Counted from the stretch's first letter, positions 23,997 to 34,527 are shown. The stretch is DNA of 64,000 bases from Nitratireductor arenosus (GCF_009742725.1 NZ_WPHG01000001.1:310001-374000); one strand, 5' to 3'. Numbers and translations are program-made. The notes: generated by a model from the sequence alone, not told the origin.

Positions 23997-26101
23997 GCGC
24001 ACGCCGCGATTTCTCGCGCCTGCTGCGCCCGCGCTCGATCGCCGTCATCGGCGGCGGCTTCTTCGGCTCCAACGTCGTGCGCCAGTCGCTCAAGATGGGC
24101 TTTGCCGGCGACATCTGGCCCGTGCATCCGGTCAAGAAGGCGGTGGAAGGCGTTCCGGCCTTTGCCTCCGTCGCCGACCTGCCGGGCGCGCCCGACGCCG
24201 CCTTTGTCGGCGTGAACCGCCACCTGACCGTCGACATGGTCGGCGCACTTGCCGCGCGGGGGGCCGGTGGCGCGGTCTGCTTCGCGTCGGGCTTTCTGGA
24301 AGCCGGCACCGAGGACGCCGACGGCGCGCGCCTGCAAGAGGCGCTCATCGCCGCCGCCGGTGCGATGCCGATCGTCGGGCCGAACTGCTACGGCCTGATC
24401 AACTATGCCGACGGCGCCCTGTTGTGGCCCGACCAGCATGGCGGCGCCCGGCTCGCCGAGGGCGGCCGCGGCGCTGCGATCGTCACCCAGTCCTCCAACA
24501 TCGCCATCAACATGACGATGCAGCAACGCGGCCTGCCGCTCGCCTATGTCATGACCGCCGGCAACCAGGCCCAGACCGGCCTGTCGGAAATCGGCCTCGG
24601 CTTGATCGAGGACGAGCGTGTCTCCTGCCTGGGATTGCATGTCGAAGGCTTCGATTCGGTGGCCGGCTTCGAGCGTCTGGCGGCGCGGGCGCGCGAGCTC
24701 GGCAAACCGATCGTGGCGATGAAGGTCGGCCGCTCGGCCGCCGCCCGCGCGGCGACCGTCTCGCACACGGCCTCGCTCGCCGGCTCCGACGCGGCCGCCG
24801 AAGCATTTTTTGCGCGGATCGGCATTGCCCGCGTCCATTCGATCCCGGCCTTTCTCGAAACACTCAAGCTCTTGCATGCGGTGGGGCCTCTTTCCGGCCC
24901 GCGCCTGTCGTCGATGAGCTGCTCGGGCGGCGAAGCCTCGATAATGGCCGACGCCGCCGAAGGCCGGCCGGTCGGCTTCCCGCCGCTTGCCGAACCGCAT
25001 CGCAAGCGCGTCAAGCAGACGCTCGGCCCGTTGGTCGCGGTCGCCAACCCGCTCGACTACCACACCTTCATCTGGAACGACCGCGAGGCGATGACGGCGA
25101 CGTTTTCGGCCATGATCGCCGGCGGGTTCGATCTCAACATGCTGGTGCTCGACTTTCCGCGCCGCGACCGCTGCGCGGACGAGGACTGGGGACCGACGGT
25201 CGACGCCTTCGCCACGGCCCTCGCGGCCAACGCGGCCAGCGGCGCGATCGTCGCCTCGCTGCCGGAAAACCTGCCTGAGGATTATTGCGCGAGCCTTTTG
25301 GCGCGTGGCATCGCGCCACTGTGCGGCATAGCTGAGGCGCTGGACGCGGCCGAAGCCGCGGCGGCGATTGGCGAGGCCTGGAAGCGCCCGCTTCCGCCAC
25401 CGGTCGCCCAGGCGGCCCCTGCGCGCCTCTGCCCACCGGGACCGTTCGGCGGCATGGCCGACGAGGCAGCGGCGAAATCGCTTCTCGCCGAAGCGGGCCT
25501 GGCGATACCGGCCGGCCGCGTGGTGGCGAGCGCTGAGGAAGCCTCCTTCGCCGCCACCGGGATCGGCTTTCCCGTGGCGCTCAAGGCGCTCGGCATCGCC
25601 CATAAATCCGAGCGCGGCGCGGTGCGCCTCGGGTTGACGGACGGTGCGGCCGTACACGACGCCGCGACCGCGCTGCTGGCCCTTTCCGACCGGCTCTATG
25701 TCGAGCGCATGGTCGACGGCGGCATCGCCGAACTGATCGTCGGCGTCACCCGCGACCCGCTGTTCGGCCCGGTGATGACGGTCGGCTCCGGCGGCGTGCT
25801 GGTCGAGCTCCTGCGCGACACCGAAACGCTTCTGCTGCCGCCGACAGGCGCCGAGATCGAGACGGCGCTGCGCGGGCTGGAGCTTTTTCCGCTGCTCGAC
25901 GGCTATCGCGGCCGGCCCAGGGCCGATCTCAAGGCAGCCATCGACATCATCGCCGGCGTCGCGGACTTCGCCGGGACCCACGCCGCCACACTTGATGAAC
26001 TCGACATAAACCCGCTGATCGTGTGCGCCGAGGGCCAGGGGGCCTGGATCGCCGACGCGCTGATCGTGTTCACCCTGCCCTCCCCTGAAAGGGAAGGCTG
26101 A
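23993..26101 (+). CDS. ADP-forming acyl-CoA ligase, probable gamma-butyrobetaine/carnitine CoA ligase
   Basis: A 702-residue NDP-forming acetate-CoA-ligase-family enzyme. The N-terminal CoA-binding domain begins LLRPRSIAVIGGG; a phospho-histidine site lies in ATVSHTASLAGSD; the C-terminal ATP-grasp domain includes ALKALGIAHKSERGAVRL and ELIVGVTRDPLFGPVMTVG. In Sinorhizobium the equivalent reaction is encoded by two bco genes; here alpha and beta parts are one polypeptide. It activates a betaine acid with ATP and CoA for the acyl-CoA dehydrogenase. Start overlaps the DUF2161 stop (ATGA). Substrate is assigned from context. Confidence 0.85.
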   Translation: MSARRDFSRLLRPRSIAVIGGGFFGSNVVRQSLKMGFAGDIWPVHPVKKAVEGVPAFASVADLPGAPDAAFVGVNRHLTVDMVGALAARGAGGAVCFASGFLEAGTEDADGARLQEALIAAAGAMPIVGPNCYGLINYADGALLWPDQHGGARLAEGGRGAAIVTQSSNIAINMTMQQRGLPLAYVMTAGNQAQTGLSEIGLGLIEDERVSCLGLHVEGFDSVAGFERLAARARELGKPIVAMKVGRSAAARAATVSHTASLAGSDAAAEAFFARIGIARVHSIPAFLETLKLLHAVGPLSGPRLSSMSCSGGEASIMADAAEGRPVGFPPLAEPHRKRVKQTLGPLVAVANPLDYHTFIWNDREAMTATFSAMIAGGFDLNMLVLDFPRRDRCADEDWGPTVDAFATALAANAASGAIVASLPENLPEDYCASLLARGIAPLCGIAEALDAAEAAAAIGEAWKRPLPPPVAQAAPARLCPPGPFGGMADEAAAKSLLAEAGLAIPAGRVVASAEEASFAATGIGFPVALKALGIAHKSERGAVRLGLTDGAAVHDAATALLALSDRLYVERMVDGGIAELIVGVTRDPLFGPVMTVGSGGVLVELLRDTETLLLPPTGAEIETALRGLELFPLLDGYRGRPRADLKAAIDIIAGVADFAGTHAATLDELDINPLIVCAEGQGAWIADALIVFTLPSPEREG

Positions 26102-26116
26102 AAGCCGGAGAAAACC

Positions 26117-26899
26117 ATGTCCGATATCGTCAAGACCAGAAGCGAAGGCGCGATCCTGGAAATCACGCTCGACCGCCCCAAGGCCAACGCCATCGACCTG
26201 GCCACCTCGCGGCTGATGGGCGAAACCTTCAAGGCGTTCCGCGACGACGACGCGCTGCGCGTGGCGATCGTGAAGACGGCGGGCGACAAATTCTTCTCCG
26301 CCGGCTGGGATCTCAAGGCGGCCGCGAGCGGCGACGCGGTCGACGGCGATTACGGCGTCGGCGGGTTCGGCGGCCTGCAGGAACTGCTCGACATGAACAA
26401 ACCGGTGCTCGCCTGCGTCAACGGCATGGCGGTCGGCGGCGGTTTCGAACTAGCGCTGTCCTGCGACCTGATCTACGCCTCGGACCGTTCCTCCTTCGCA
26501 CTGCCCGAGATCCGTGCCGGCACGCTGGCCGACGCCGCCACCATCAAGCTGCCGAAGCGCATCCCCTATCACGTGGCGATGGACATGCTTTTGACCGGCC
26601 GCTGGATGGATGTCGAGGAAGCGCATCGCTGGGGGCTGGTCAACGAGGTGCTGGCGGCCGACCGGCTGGAGGAGCGGGTCTGGGAGGTGGCGCGCCTGCT
26701 TGCCTCCGGCCCGCCGCTGGTCTTCGCCGCCATCAAGGAGGTGGCGCGCGCGGCCGAGGCGATGAATTTCCAGGACGCTATGAACCGCGTCACCAAGCGC
26801 AAGTTCCGCACCGTCGACACGCTTTACGCCTCCGACGACAACATGGAAGGGTTCCGCGCCTTCGCCGAAAAGCGCGACCCAGTGTGGAAGGGACGGTAG
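26117..26899 (+). CDS. caiD: Crotonobetainyl-CoA hydratase / carnitinyl-CoA dehydratase
   Basis: A 260-residue enoyl-CoA hydratase (crotonase) family member closely resembling CaiD in its segments ITLDRPKANAIDLATS, FFSAGWDLKAAA, GGFGGLQELLDMNKPVLACV, and the C-terminal end KRDPVWKGR. The oxyanion-hole segments NGMAVGGGFELALSCD are intact. It hydrates crotonobetainyl-CoA to L-carnitinyl-CoA, linking the acyl-CoA dehydrogenase to carnitine dehydrogenase. It begins 15 bases after the ligase gene and ends 11 bases before the alpha/beta hydrolase, so it belongs to the same operon. Confidence 0.9.
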   Translation: MSDIVKTRSEGAILEITLDRPKANAIDLATSRLMGETFKAFRDDDALRVAIVKTAGDKFFSAGWDLKAAASGDAVDGDYGVGGFGGLQELLDMNKPVLACVNGMAVGGGFELALSCDLIYASDRSSFALPEIRAGTLADAATIKLPKRIPYHVAMDMLLTGRWMDVEEAHRWGLVNEVLAADRLEERVWEVARLLASGPPLVFAAIKEVARAAEAMNFQDAMNRVTKRKFRTVDTLYASDDNMEGFRAFAEKRDPVWKGR

Positions 26900-26910
26900 A
26901 GGAGGGGGCC

Positions 26911-27852
26911 ATGACCGATTACGCCGAAATCATCGACGCGGAGACGTGGGTCTTTATCGAGCGGACCAATTCCTTCTACCCACCCGATACGGTCGACTAC
27001 ACCGTCGACCAGCAGCGTGCGATCTACGACCGCATGTGCCGTGAGTTCCATGCGGGCTACCCCGACGGCGTCAGCGCGCAGACGACTGCCATCGAGACGC
27101 CGACCCATGCGATCCCGATCCGCCTCTATCGCGCCGCCGCGCCGGACCCCGCGGCGATGGTGCTTTATTTCCACGGCGGAGGTTTCATCCTCGGCGGACT
27201 GGAAAGTCATGACGACGTTTGCGCCGAATTGAGCCAACGCACCGGCTACGACGTCGTCTCGGTCGACTATCGGCTTTCGCCCGAGCACCTCTACCCGGCT
27301 TCGCACGAGGACGGTTATTCCGCCCTCGAATGGGCCGCGCGGACTTATCGATGCCCGATCCTGCTCGCCGGCGATTCAGCCGGCGGCAACATCGCCGCCG
27401 CCGCCGCCGGGCGATACCGCCAGCATCCGCGCGCGCCGGCCGGCCAGGTGCTGATCTATCCCGGCTTCGGCGGCGACCACACCAGGGGCTCCTACATCAC
27501 CCATGCAAACGCGCCGATGCTGTCGACGCGCGACATGGCGTTTTACCAGCAGATGCGCACGGGCGGGTTGGACGTCTCGCGCGATGCCGGCTTCGCGCCG
27601 CTGCGCGACACCGACTTTTCCGGCCTGCCGCCGACCGTGATCGTGACGGCCGAATGCGACCCACTCGCCTCCGACGGACCCGATTACCGCGACCGCATTG
27701 TCGAGGCCGGCGGCAAGGCTTATTGCCGCGAGGAAAAGGGTCTGGTGCACGGCTATCTGCGCGGCCGCCACACCGTCGACCGGGCGCGGCGGAGTTTCTC
27801 GCGCATCGTCTATGCCCTCAAGGCGCTCGGCAGGGGCGAATGGCCCTATTGA
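26911..27852 (+). CDS. HSL-family alpha/beta hydrolase in the carnitine operon
   Basis: The 313-residue hydrolase has the hormone-sensitive-lipase signature: oxyanion motif FHGGGF with H88, nucleophile GDSAGG with S156, the acid region VTAECDPLASD, and a C-terminal histidine in GLVHGYLRGR. The ATG at 26911 has GGAGGGGG directly ahead. It closes the carnitine operon. The pathway needs release of carnitine from carnitinyl-CoA and of betaine from betainyl-CoA, and no dedicated thioesterase is present here; this hydrolase could supply one of these, or hydrolyse carnitine esters. That role is inference. Confidence 0.82.
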   Translation: MTDYAEIIDAETWVFIERTNSFYPPDTVDYTVDQQRAIYDRMCREFHAGYPDGVSAQTTAIETPTHAIPIRLYRAAAPDPAAMVLYFHGGGFILGGLESHDDVCAELSQRTGYDVVSVDYRLSPEHLYPASHEDGYSALEWAARTYRCPILLAGDSAGGNIAAAAAGRYRQHPRAPAGQVLIYPGFGGDHTRGSYITHANAPMLSTRDMAFYQQMRTGGLDVSRDAGFAPLRDTDFSGLPPTVIVTAECDPLASDGPDYRDRIVEAGGKAYCREEKGLVHGYLRGRHTVDRARRSFSRIVYALKALGRGEWPY

Positions 27853-27905
27853 GGCACCACATCTAGGGCTTCATCAAAAGGCCGGCGCGTTCTAAACCGG
27901 TCTTC

Positions 27906-28421
27906 ATGAACAGCGAATCCCTGCCCATCCTGCCGCTCGGCGCCGATGTCGAGCCGGCCGTCCTCGACCTCAACAACCGCCATGCGGTCGAGTTGTCCTT
28001 TCTCGAGCCGGAACGTCTCGCCCGGATGATCGGCGACGCGTTTTGCGCGCGGCGGATCGGTCAGGTCGAGGCTTTCCTGATCGCCTTCGACCAGGATGCC
28101 GATTATGACAGTCCCAATTTCCAGTGGTTCAAGGCGCGCTACTCGCACTTCGTCTATGTCGACCGGGTGGCCGTCGATCCGGCCGCGCGCGGCAAGGGCC
28201 ACGCCCGGCGGCTCTATCGCCATGTGTTCGACAGGGCCGCGACCGGCGGCTATCCGCTGGTCACCTGCGAGGTGAACGAACAACCGCCCAACCCGGCTTC
28301 CGACGCTTTTCATGCAGCGATGGGATTTGAGGCGATCGGCGCCGCCGCCCTGCCGGGCGGCGCGAAGTCGGTGCGTTATTTCGCCCGCCCGATCGGGGCG
28401 CCTCCGCCCGCTTCGACCTGA
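27906..28421 (+). CDS. GNAT-family N-acetyltransferase
   Basis: A 171-residue GCN5-related acetyltransferase. The acetyl-CoA-binding segment is [20 protein letters not shown] (motif A, R/Q-x-x-G-x-G/A), followed by [20 protein letters not shown] and the terminal [10 protein letters not shown] pattern. The start at 27906 leaves 53 bases after the hydrolase gene, with no clear terminator, so it may be a distal member of the carnitine transcript. Acceptor substrate unknown. Confidence 0.85.
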   Translation: MNSESLPILPLGADVEPAVLDLNNRHAVELSFLEPERLARMIGDAFCARRIGQVEAFLIAFDQDADYDSPNFQWFKARYSHFVYVDRVAVDPAARGKGHARRLYRHVFDRAATGGYPLVTCEVNEQPPNPASDAFHAAMGFEAIGAAALPGGAKSVRYFARPIGAPPPAST

Positions 28422-28437
28422 GGCTCAAGCCGCGCGG

Positions 28438-29638
<1,201 letters not shown>

Positions 29639-29646
<8 letters not shown>

Positions 29647-30451
29647 CTTTCGATCCTTTCTTCGCGCCGGAACCGGCCGCGCCCTTGTGGGCCGCCTCGG
29701 TGCGCGCCTTGAGGTCGCGCAACGTTTTCAGTTCCAGTGCGGTCGGCGCGGGCGTCTCGTCAACCCCGTCGGCGAATTTTACTGTCCAGCCGCAGGTTTC
29801 CTGCACCTGCTCGCGGCTGACGCCGGGATGCAGCGAGACGACGGTGAACTCCTTGGTCTCCGGGTCGGGTTCCCAGATCGCCAGATCGGTGATCAGCAGC
29901 GCCGGGCCCTCCGTGTCGATGCCGATGCGCTTGCGATGGTCGCCACCCTCGCCATGGCCGAAGGAAGTGTAGAAGTCGATCTTGTCGACCATGCCGCGCT
30001 TCGACTGGGCCATGGTGACGTAGATTTTCTGCGCCGAGCTCGCGATCTCCGGCGCGCCGCCGCCCCCGGGAAGCCGGGTCTTGGGATTGTCGTAGTCGCC
30101 GATCACCGTGGTGTTGATATTGCCGAACCGGTCGAGCTGGGCCGCGCCCAGGAAGCCGATGGTGATGCGCCCGCCCTGCAGCCAGTAGCGGAACATCTCC
30201 GGCACCGAGACCGTCGTCACCGCCGTCTCGCACAATTCCCCGTCACCGATCGACAGCGGCAGCACGTCGGGCGCGGTTCCGATCGTGCCCGATTCGTAGA
30301 TCAGCGTGATGTCCGGCGCATGGGTGAGGCGCGCCACGTTGCAGGCGGCCGACGGCGCGCCGATGCCCACGAAGCAGACGTCATCGCCCTTCAGCGCGCG
30401 GCTCGCCGCGATTGTCATCATCTCGTTGGGAGTGAAACCTCGGTCGCTCAT
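29639..30451 (-). CDS. pcaJ: 3-oxoadipate CoA-transferase, beta subunit
   Basis: The 270-residue subunit belongs to the CatJ/GctB branch of type I CoA-transferases. It shows FTPNEMMTIAASRALKGDDV, FVGIGAPSAACNVARL, the active-site-type ITLIYESGTIGTAPDVLPLS with a conserved glutamate, and a glycine-rich PGGGGAPEIASSA. It transfers CoA from succinyl-CoA to 3-oxoadipate with the alpha subunit. The ATG at 30449-30451 shares one base with the alpha-subunit stop. The C-terminus has an unusual lysine/alanine-rich tail (KGAAGSGAKKGSKDG) extending over the pcaF start. Confidence 0.9.
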
Positions 30452-31305
30452 CACACCGCCCCCAGCGTTGCGACACGGGCGGCGAAATCCTCCGGCGTCG
30501 CCTTGATTACGTTTTCGTCCATCCACGCCCGAAACAGCTCGCGGTCGGCGGCGATCTTGTCCCATTCCAGATAGGTGGCGTTGTCGCGCGGATAGTAGCC
30601 ATGCGTATAAGACGGATGCGCGCCGCCTGGCACCACCGAGACCGCGGTGATCGCCCAATGGGGTAGGATGGTCAGGTTTGGATGCAGGTCGGAAAAATCC
30701 TCCACCACCTCCTCGACCGTCACCACCGCGCGCTTGGCCGCCAGCACCGCTTCCTTCTGGATGCCGATAATGCCTTCGATCAGGACATTTCCCTTACGGT
30801 CGGCCTTCTGGGCGTGGATGAACGTCGCATCGGGCCGCACCGCCGGAACCGCGGCCAGCACCTCGCCGGAAAACGGACAGGTCACCTGTTTGATGTTGGC
30901 ATTGACGCGGGCGAGCTCGGCACCGAGATATCCGCGAAAGACCGCGCAGGGCAGCCCGGCCGCGCCGGCCTCGTAAGCATTGGCCATCGCCGCATGCGAA
31001 TGCTCTTCCAGCTCGATCGGGCGCGGATAGGCGTTCTCGACCGCGTCGCGCATCCGCCGCAGCAACCCGACACCGGGGTTGCCGGCGTAGGAAAACACAA
31101 GCTTCTTGGCCAAACCCATGCCGATCATCTGGTCGTAGACGACGTCGGGCGTCATGCGTACCAAAGTCAGGTCCTTGATCCCCTGCCGGATCGCCTCGTG
31201 CGCGGCAGCGGTCGGAATAAGGTGCGTAAAGCCTTCAAATGCGGCAGTATCGCCGTCACGCAGATTGTCGGCCACCGCCTGCTTCAAAGGCATAAAAGTC
31301 GCCAT
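30451..31305 (-). CDS. pcaI: 3-oxoadipate CoA-transferase, alpha subunit
   Basis: The 284-residue alpha subunit has the GctA/CatI-type pattern: an N-terminal AAFEGFTHLIPTAAAHEAIR, SYAGNPGVGLLRRMRDAVEN, and DRKGNVLIEGIIGIQKEAVL. It is the first gene of the leftward pcaI-pcaJ-pcaF operon, 59 bases from the divergent IclR regulator. A GTTCG-N5-CGAAC operator lies 18 bases ahead of its ATG. Together the three genes funnel protocatechuate- or catechol-derived 3-oxoadipate into the citric acid cycle. Confidence 0.9.
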   Translation of the reverse strand: MATFMPLKQAVADNLRDGDTAAFEGFTHLIPTAAAHEAIRQGIKDLTLVRMTPDVVYDQMIGMGLAKKLVFSYAGNPGVGLLRRMRDAVENAYPRPIELEEHSHAAMANAYEAGAAGLPCAVFRGYLGAELARVNANIKQVTCPFSGEVLAAVPAVRPDATFIHAQKADRKGNVLIEGIIGIQKEAVLAAKRAVVTVEEVVEDFSDLHPNLTILPHWAITAVSVVPGGAHPSYTHGYYPRDNATYLEWDKIAADRELFRAWMDENVIKATPEDFAARVATLGAV

Positions 31306-31322
31306 GTCGTATCCTCAGTAAA

Positions 31323-31337
31323 GTTCGTATTGCGAAC
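31323..31337. promoter_or_regulatory. IclR/PcaR-type operator between pcaI and the regulator
   Basis: GTTCG (31323-31327) and CGAAC (31333-31337) form a perfect inverted repeat with a 5-base spacer, matching the 15-base layout of PcaU/PobR/PcaR sites. It sits in the 59-base divergent interval, so one regulator could control both directions. Confidence 0.65.
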
Positions 31338-31346
31338 CTTAGTTTT

Positions 31347-31357
31347 GTATGCGATAC
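31347..31357. promoter_or_regulatory. Second small dyad in the pca divergent promoter
   Basis: GTAT (31347-31350) and ATAC (31354-31357) flank GCG, ten bases past the GTTCG operator and 8 bases before the regulator start. PcaU-type control regions often hold additional half-sites, so it may assist binding or be part of the regulator's own promoter. Confidence 0.3.
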
Positions 31358-31364
31358 TGGATAT

Positions 31365-32159
31365 ATGGATGCCTCGCCTGAGTCAATGCTCTCGGACCCC
31401 CAGTCGCGCGACCTCGTCGGTTCGCTGGGGCGCGGTCTGGCGGTGATGGAAATCCTGGCCGCGCATCCGGCCGGCATGACATTGACCGAGATGGCCGAAA
31501 AGGCCGGCATCACCCGTGCCGGCGCGCGCCGCTTCCTGCACACGCTGGTGGCCGCCGGTTACGCCACCCAGGATGGCCGTACCTTCCGACTGTCCTCTCG
31601 GCTGATCTCGGTCGCGCGCACCTGGCTCGGCAACGCGTCGCTGTGGTCGTTCGCCGAACCCTTCATGCGCGCCGTTTCGCAGCGTTTCGGCGAAGCCTGC
31701 TCGGCCGCCGTGCTGTCGGGCGAAAACGTGGTCTATGTCGCGCGCGTGCCCGGCCGCCATATTCTCAGCGTCGGCCTGCAGGTCGGCACCCGCCTGCCCG
31801 CCTTTTGCACCTCGATGGGCCGGGTCTTGCTGTCCGGCCTGCCCGACGACGAACTCGACCGGTTCCTGGCCGGCGCCGAGCTCAAGCCGCTGACGCCGAA
31901 AACCCGGACCGACCCGAAGGCGCTCGCCGCACTTATCCGTGCCGCCAAAGACGAGGGTTATGCGCTCATCGACGAGGAGCTCGAGCCGGGACTGCGCTCG
32001 ATCGCCGTTCCCGTGCGCGACGGCAACGGCGCTATCGTCGCAGCAATCAACGTTTCGACCCAGACCGCCCGGCTTTCGGTCGCCGAGCTGAAAAGCGAAG
32101 TTCTGCCCGCGCTCAACGACGCGACGACCAAGATCCGCGACTTTTTTGCGGTTCAGTAG
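31365..32159 (+). CDS. pcaR: IclR-family regulator, PcaR/PobR type
   Basis: A 264-residue regulator with an N-terminal winged HTH (residues about 20-75, LTEMAEKAGITRAGARRFLH) and an IclR effector domain (about 90-260, with FAEPFMRAVSQRFGEACSAAV and the conserved DEELEPGLRSIAVPVRD). This combination, and the divergent location opposite the 3-oxoadipate CoA-transferase genes, points to a PcaR-type activator responding to 3-oxoadipate. An ATG at 31386 is an alternative start that would remove seven residues. Symbol is by context. Confidence 0.85.
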   Translation: MDASPESMLSDPQSRDLVGSLGRGLAVMEILAAHPAGMTLTEMAEKAGITRAGARRFLHTLVAAGYATQDGRTFRLSSRLISVARTWLGNASLWSFAEPFMRAVSQRFGEACSAAVLSGENVVYVARVPGRHILSVGLQVGTRLPAFCTSMGRVLLSGLPDDELDRFLAGAELKPLTPKTRTDPKALAALIRAAKDEGYALIDEELEPGLRSIAVPVRDGNGAIVAAINVSTQTARLSVAELKSEVLPALNDATTKIRDFFAVQ

Positions 32160-32181
32160 GCCGCTTGCCGCACATCGGCGT

Positions 32182-34527
32182 TCAGAGCGCGGTCTCGACC
32201 TCCAGGCGCCGCCCGTCCAATCCGCGCCCGACAAAGCCGAGTTCCGGCCGGCCCCTGCCGCTCCATTTTTCCTCGACTGCCACGCGGACATGGTCGCGAT
32301 CCCAGGTGCCCCGGCACGACAACAGCGAGGCGTCGCGGTCGCGATAGCCCCAGCCGAGCCCGTCGTCGAAGAACAGCGCCCGTTCCGTAGCACCCTCGCC
32401 GGAACCGGCGAACAGGGTCAGATCGACCCGGGCGAAATCGTGCGGCGCGTGGTCCGGCCAGTCGATTGCAAGCGGCAGGATCGCGCCCGAGCGCACCAGC
32501 ACCGGCAGCCGGCCGAGCGGCGCATCGATAGAGACTCGCCGCCCACCGGCATGAACCGTCTCGCGGTGCAATTCGTGCCAGCCGCCCTCGACCCTCGGCA
32601 GATAGACATCCACCGCCCGCGCGCCTTCCTCGACCACCGGCGCGACCAGGACGTCCGGCCCGAGCATGAATGAGTCCGCCTCGGCCCTGCATTCCAGCTC
32701 GTCGAAATGATAAAACAGGGGTGTTATCAACGGCGTGCCGTCGCGGTGGGCGGCGTGGGCGAGGTGGTAGAGATAAGGCAGGAACCGGTAGCGCAACCTC
32801 AGCGCCTGGCGCACCGCGTCCGTCGCCTCGGCGTGCATCCACGGCAGCGTCGCCGGATCGTCGAGCTGCGGCTTCCATGAATTCATCACCGCGCGCGGAT
32901 GCAGCGACATCATCTCCACGAAACGCACCAGAAGCTCGGGACCGGGCCGCGGCCCGTCGAAACCGCCAATATCGTGGCCGGTGAACGGCATGCCCGACAG
33001 GCTCATCGACAGGCCCTGGCGCAGGTTCCATTTAAGCGTATGCCAGCTCGTGCGATTGTCGCCGGTCCAGGTTTCGCCGTAACGCGCGATCCCGATCGGC
33101 CCGGCCCGGCTGATCGTGTAGGGGCGTTCGACCGGCCGGTGCTCGCGCGTCGCCTCGAAGGTTGCGCGTGTCATCAACAGCGCATGCACCGGCCGCATGT
33201 CGATCGCCGGCAGGCGATGCCCGAATCCGTCGACAGTGGCGGTCTCGTCCCACAATTCGCACTCGTTGTTGTCGTTCCAGCCGGCGCCGAAGCCGGCGTC
33301 CAGAACCTGCGCGGTGATGCCGGCCTTCCACCACGCGACGGTCGCGGGGTTGGTGAAGTCGAGGCTCGAGCCGTCGCCGCCCCAGAACATCTCGACGGCG
33401 GGCTGGCCGTCGCTGCGCCGCACGAACCAGCCCTCGCCCGCCGCCCTCGGATAGGCCGGGTGTTCGGTCAGCAATACCGGCTTCACATTGGCCGCCGTGC
33501 GGAACCCCAGCGCGCCGAGACTTGCGAAGAAGCCGTCGCGGTCGGGAAATTTCTGCGCGTTCCAGGTGAAGACGTAGCGCCGTCCGTCAGCGCGCGTCGT
33601 GTAGCCCGAGCCGCAATGGATGGCGCTGATTGGGATAGCATCCGCGCGGCAGCGTTCGGCGAACCCGGTGATGACGGCCTGCGCGTCGGGCGCGTCGGCG
33701 TGATGCATGGTGGTGAAGGCGAAGCCCATCGACCAGCGCGGCGGAAAATGTGGCTGGCCGGTCAGCGCCATCAGCCTGGGAACGATGTCGCGCACTTTCG
33801 GGCCGGCGACGACGTACACCACCATGCCCTTCTCCTGCAGATCCACATGCCGGTAGTGCGGGTGGTAGTTTGAATGTTCGGCACCCAGGTCGAAGGTCGC
33901 CTCGGCGAGCGTATCGTAGAGCAGTCCCGCCGCCGCGCCGCCCGGCTTCTCGGCGATCACGAATGGAACATGTTTGTAGAGCGGGTCGGAGGTCTCGGCA
34001 TTGTAGCCGAGCGAATCCGTCTGCAGGCATCTGAGCCGGCGCCCGGTCCGGTCGAGCGGGCCGGTCTTGTCGCCGAGACCGTAATGGCTTTCGTCGGGAG
34101 ACCGCGTCTGGACATGGCGAAAGACGCCGCGCCCGGCAAACCATTGATAGGCGCCGGTCGGGCGATCGGCAACGACGCGCTGCCATTCCTCGGCCACGCG
34201 CCGTTCGACCGTCAGCGCAAGCGGTGCCGGCTGGACGACGACACGCCAGTCCCGCCCGAAATACGTCGTTTCGCTTTGCGCCTCATGACGCGCTTCGAGC
34301 GGCGCGAAGCCTTCGACGGACAGTCGGTTTCGCCCCGGCCAGGGCACGTCGCCGCCGGGCGCGATCATCCAGGTGCGGTCGACGGCAAACCCGTTCTCGG
34401 GAATGACGGCGATCCGCAGCAGCCAGTCCGACAAGGCCTCCACGCGCAGCGAAAACCCGGCATCGAGCGGAGCGACGAGACCCGAGGCGGTCGCAAGGGC
34501 GGGCCCGGTCGTGGTGAGAAAACTCAT
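32182..34527 (-). CDS. Glycoside hydrolase family 31 (alpha-glucosidase or alpha-xylosidase)
   Basis: The 781-residue enzyme contains an N-terminal galactose-mutarotase-like domain, a DUF-type lid, and the GH31 barrel. The nucleophile aspartate lies in FGAGWNDNNECELWDE; the acid/base aspartate in ETWTGDNRTSWHTLKWNL is followed by SLSGMPFTGHDIGGFDG. Complete by length, without a signal peptide, so it cleaves imported oligosaccharides in the cytoplasm. It is 133 bases after the sugar ABC ATPase and likely co-transcribed. Family 31 includes alpha-glucosidases, alpha-xylosidases and others; the nearby hexuronate and xylose genes make a plant-wall substrate attractive but unproven. Confidence 0.9.
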   Translation of the reverse strand: MSFLTTTGPALATASGLVAPLDAGFSLRVEALSDWLLRIAVIPENGFAVDRTWMIAPGGDVPWPGRNRLSVEGFAPLEARHEAQSETTYFGRDWRVVVQPAPLALTVERRVAEEWQRVVADRPTGAYQWFAGRGVFRHVQTRSPDESHYGLGDKTGPLDRTGRRLRCLQTDSLGYNAETSDPLYKHVPFVIAEKPGGAAAGLLYDTLAEATFDLGAEHSNYHPHYRHVDLQEKGMVVYVVAGPKVRDIVPRLMALTGQPHFPPRWSMGFAFTTMHHADAPDAQAVITGFAERCRADAIPISAIHCGSGYTTRADGRRYVFTWNAQKFPDRDGFFASLGALGFRTAANVKPVLLTEHPAYPRAAGEGWFVRRSDGQPAVEMFWGGDGSSLDFTNPATVAWWKAGITAQVLDAGFGAGWNDNNECELWDETATVDGFGHRLPAIDMRPVHALLMTRATFEATREHRPVERPYTISRAGPIGIARYGETWTGDNRTSWHTLKWNLRQGLSMSLSGMPFTGHDIGGFDGPRPGPELLVRFVEMMSLHPRAVMNSWKPQLDDPATLPWMHAEATDAVRQALRLRYRFLPYLYHLAHAAHRDGTPLITPLFYHFDELECRAEADSFMLGPDVLVAPVVEEGARAVDVYLPRVEGGWHELHRETVHAGGRRVSIDAPLGRLPVLVRSGAILPLAIDWPDHAPHDFARVDLTLFAGSGEGATERALFFDDGLGWGYRDRDASLLSCRGTWDRDHVRVAVEEKWSGRGRPELGFVGRGLDGRRLEVETAL

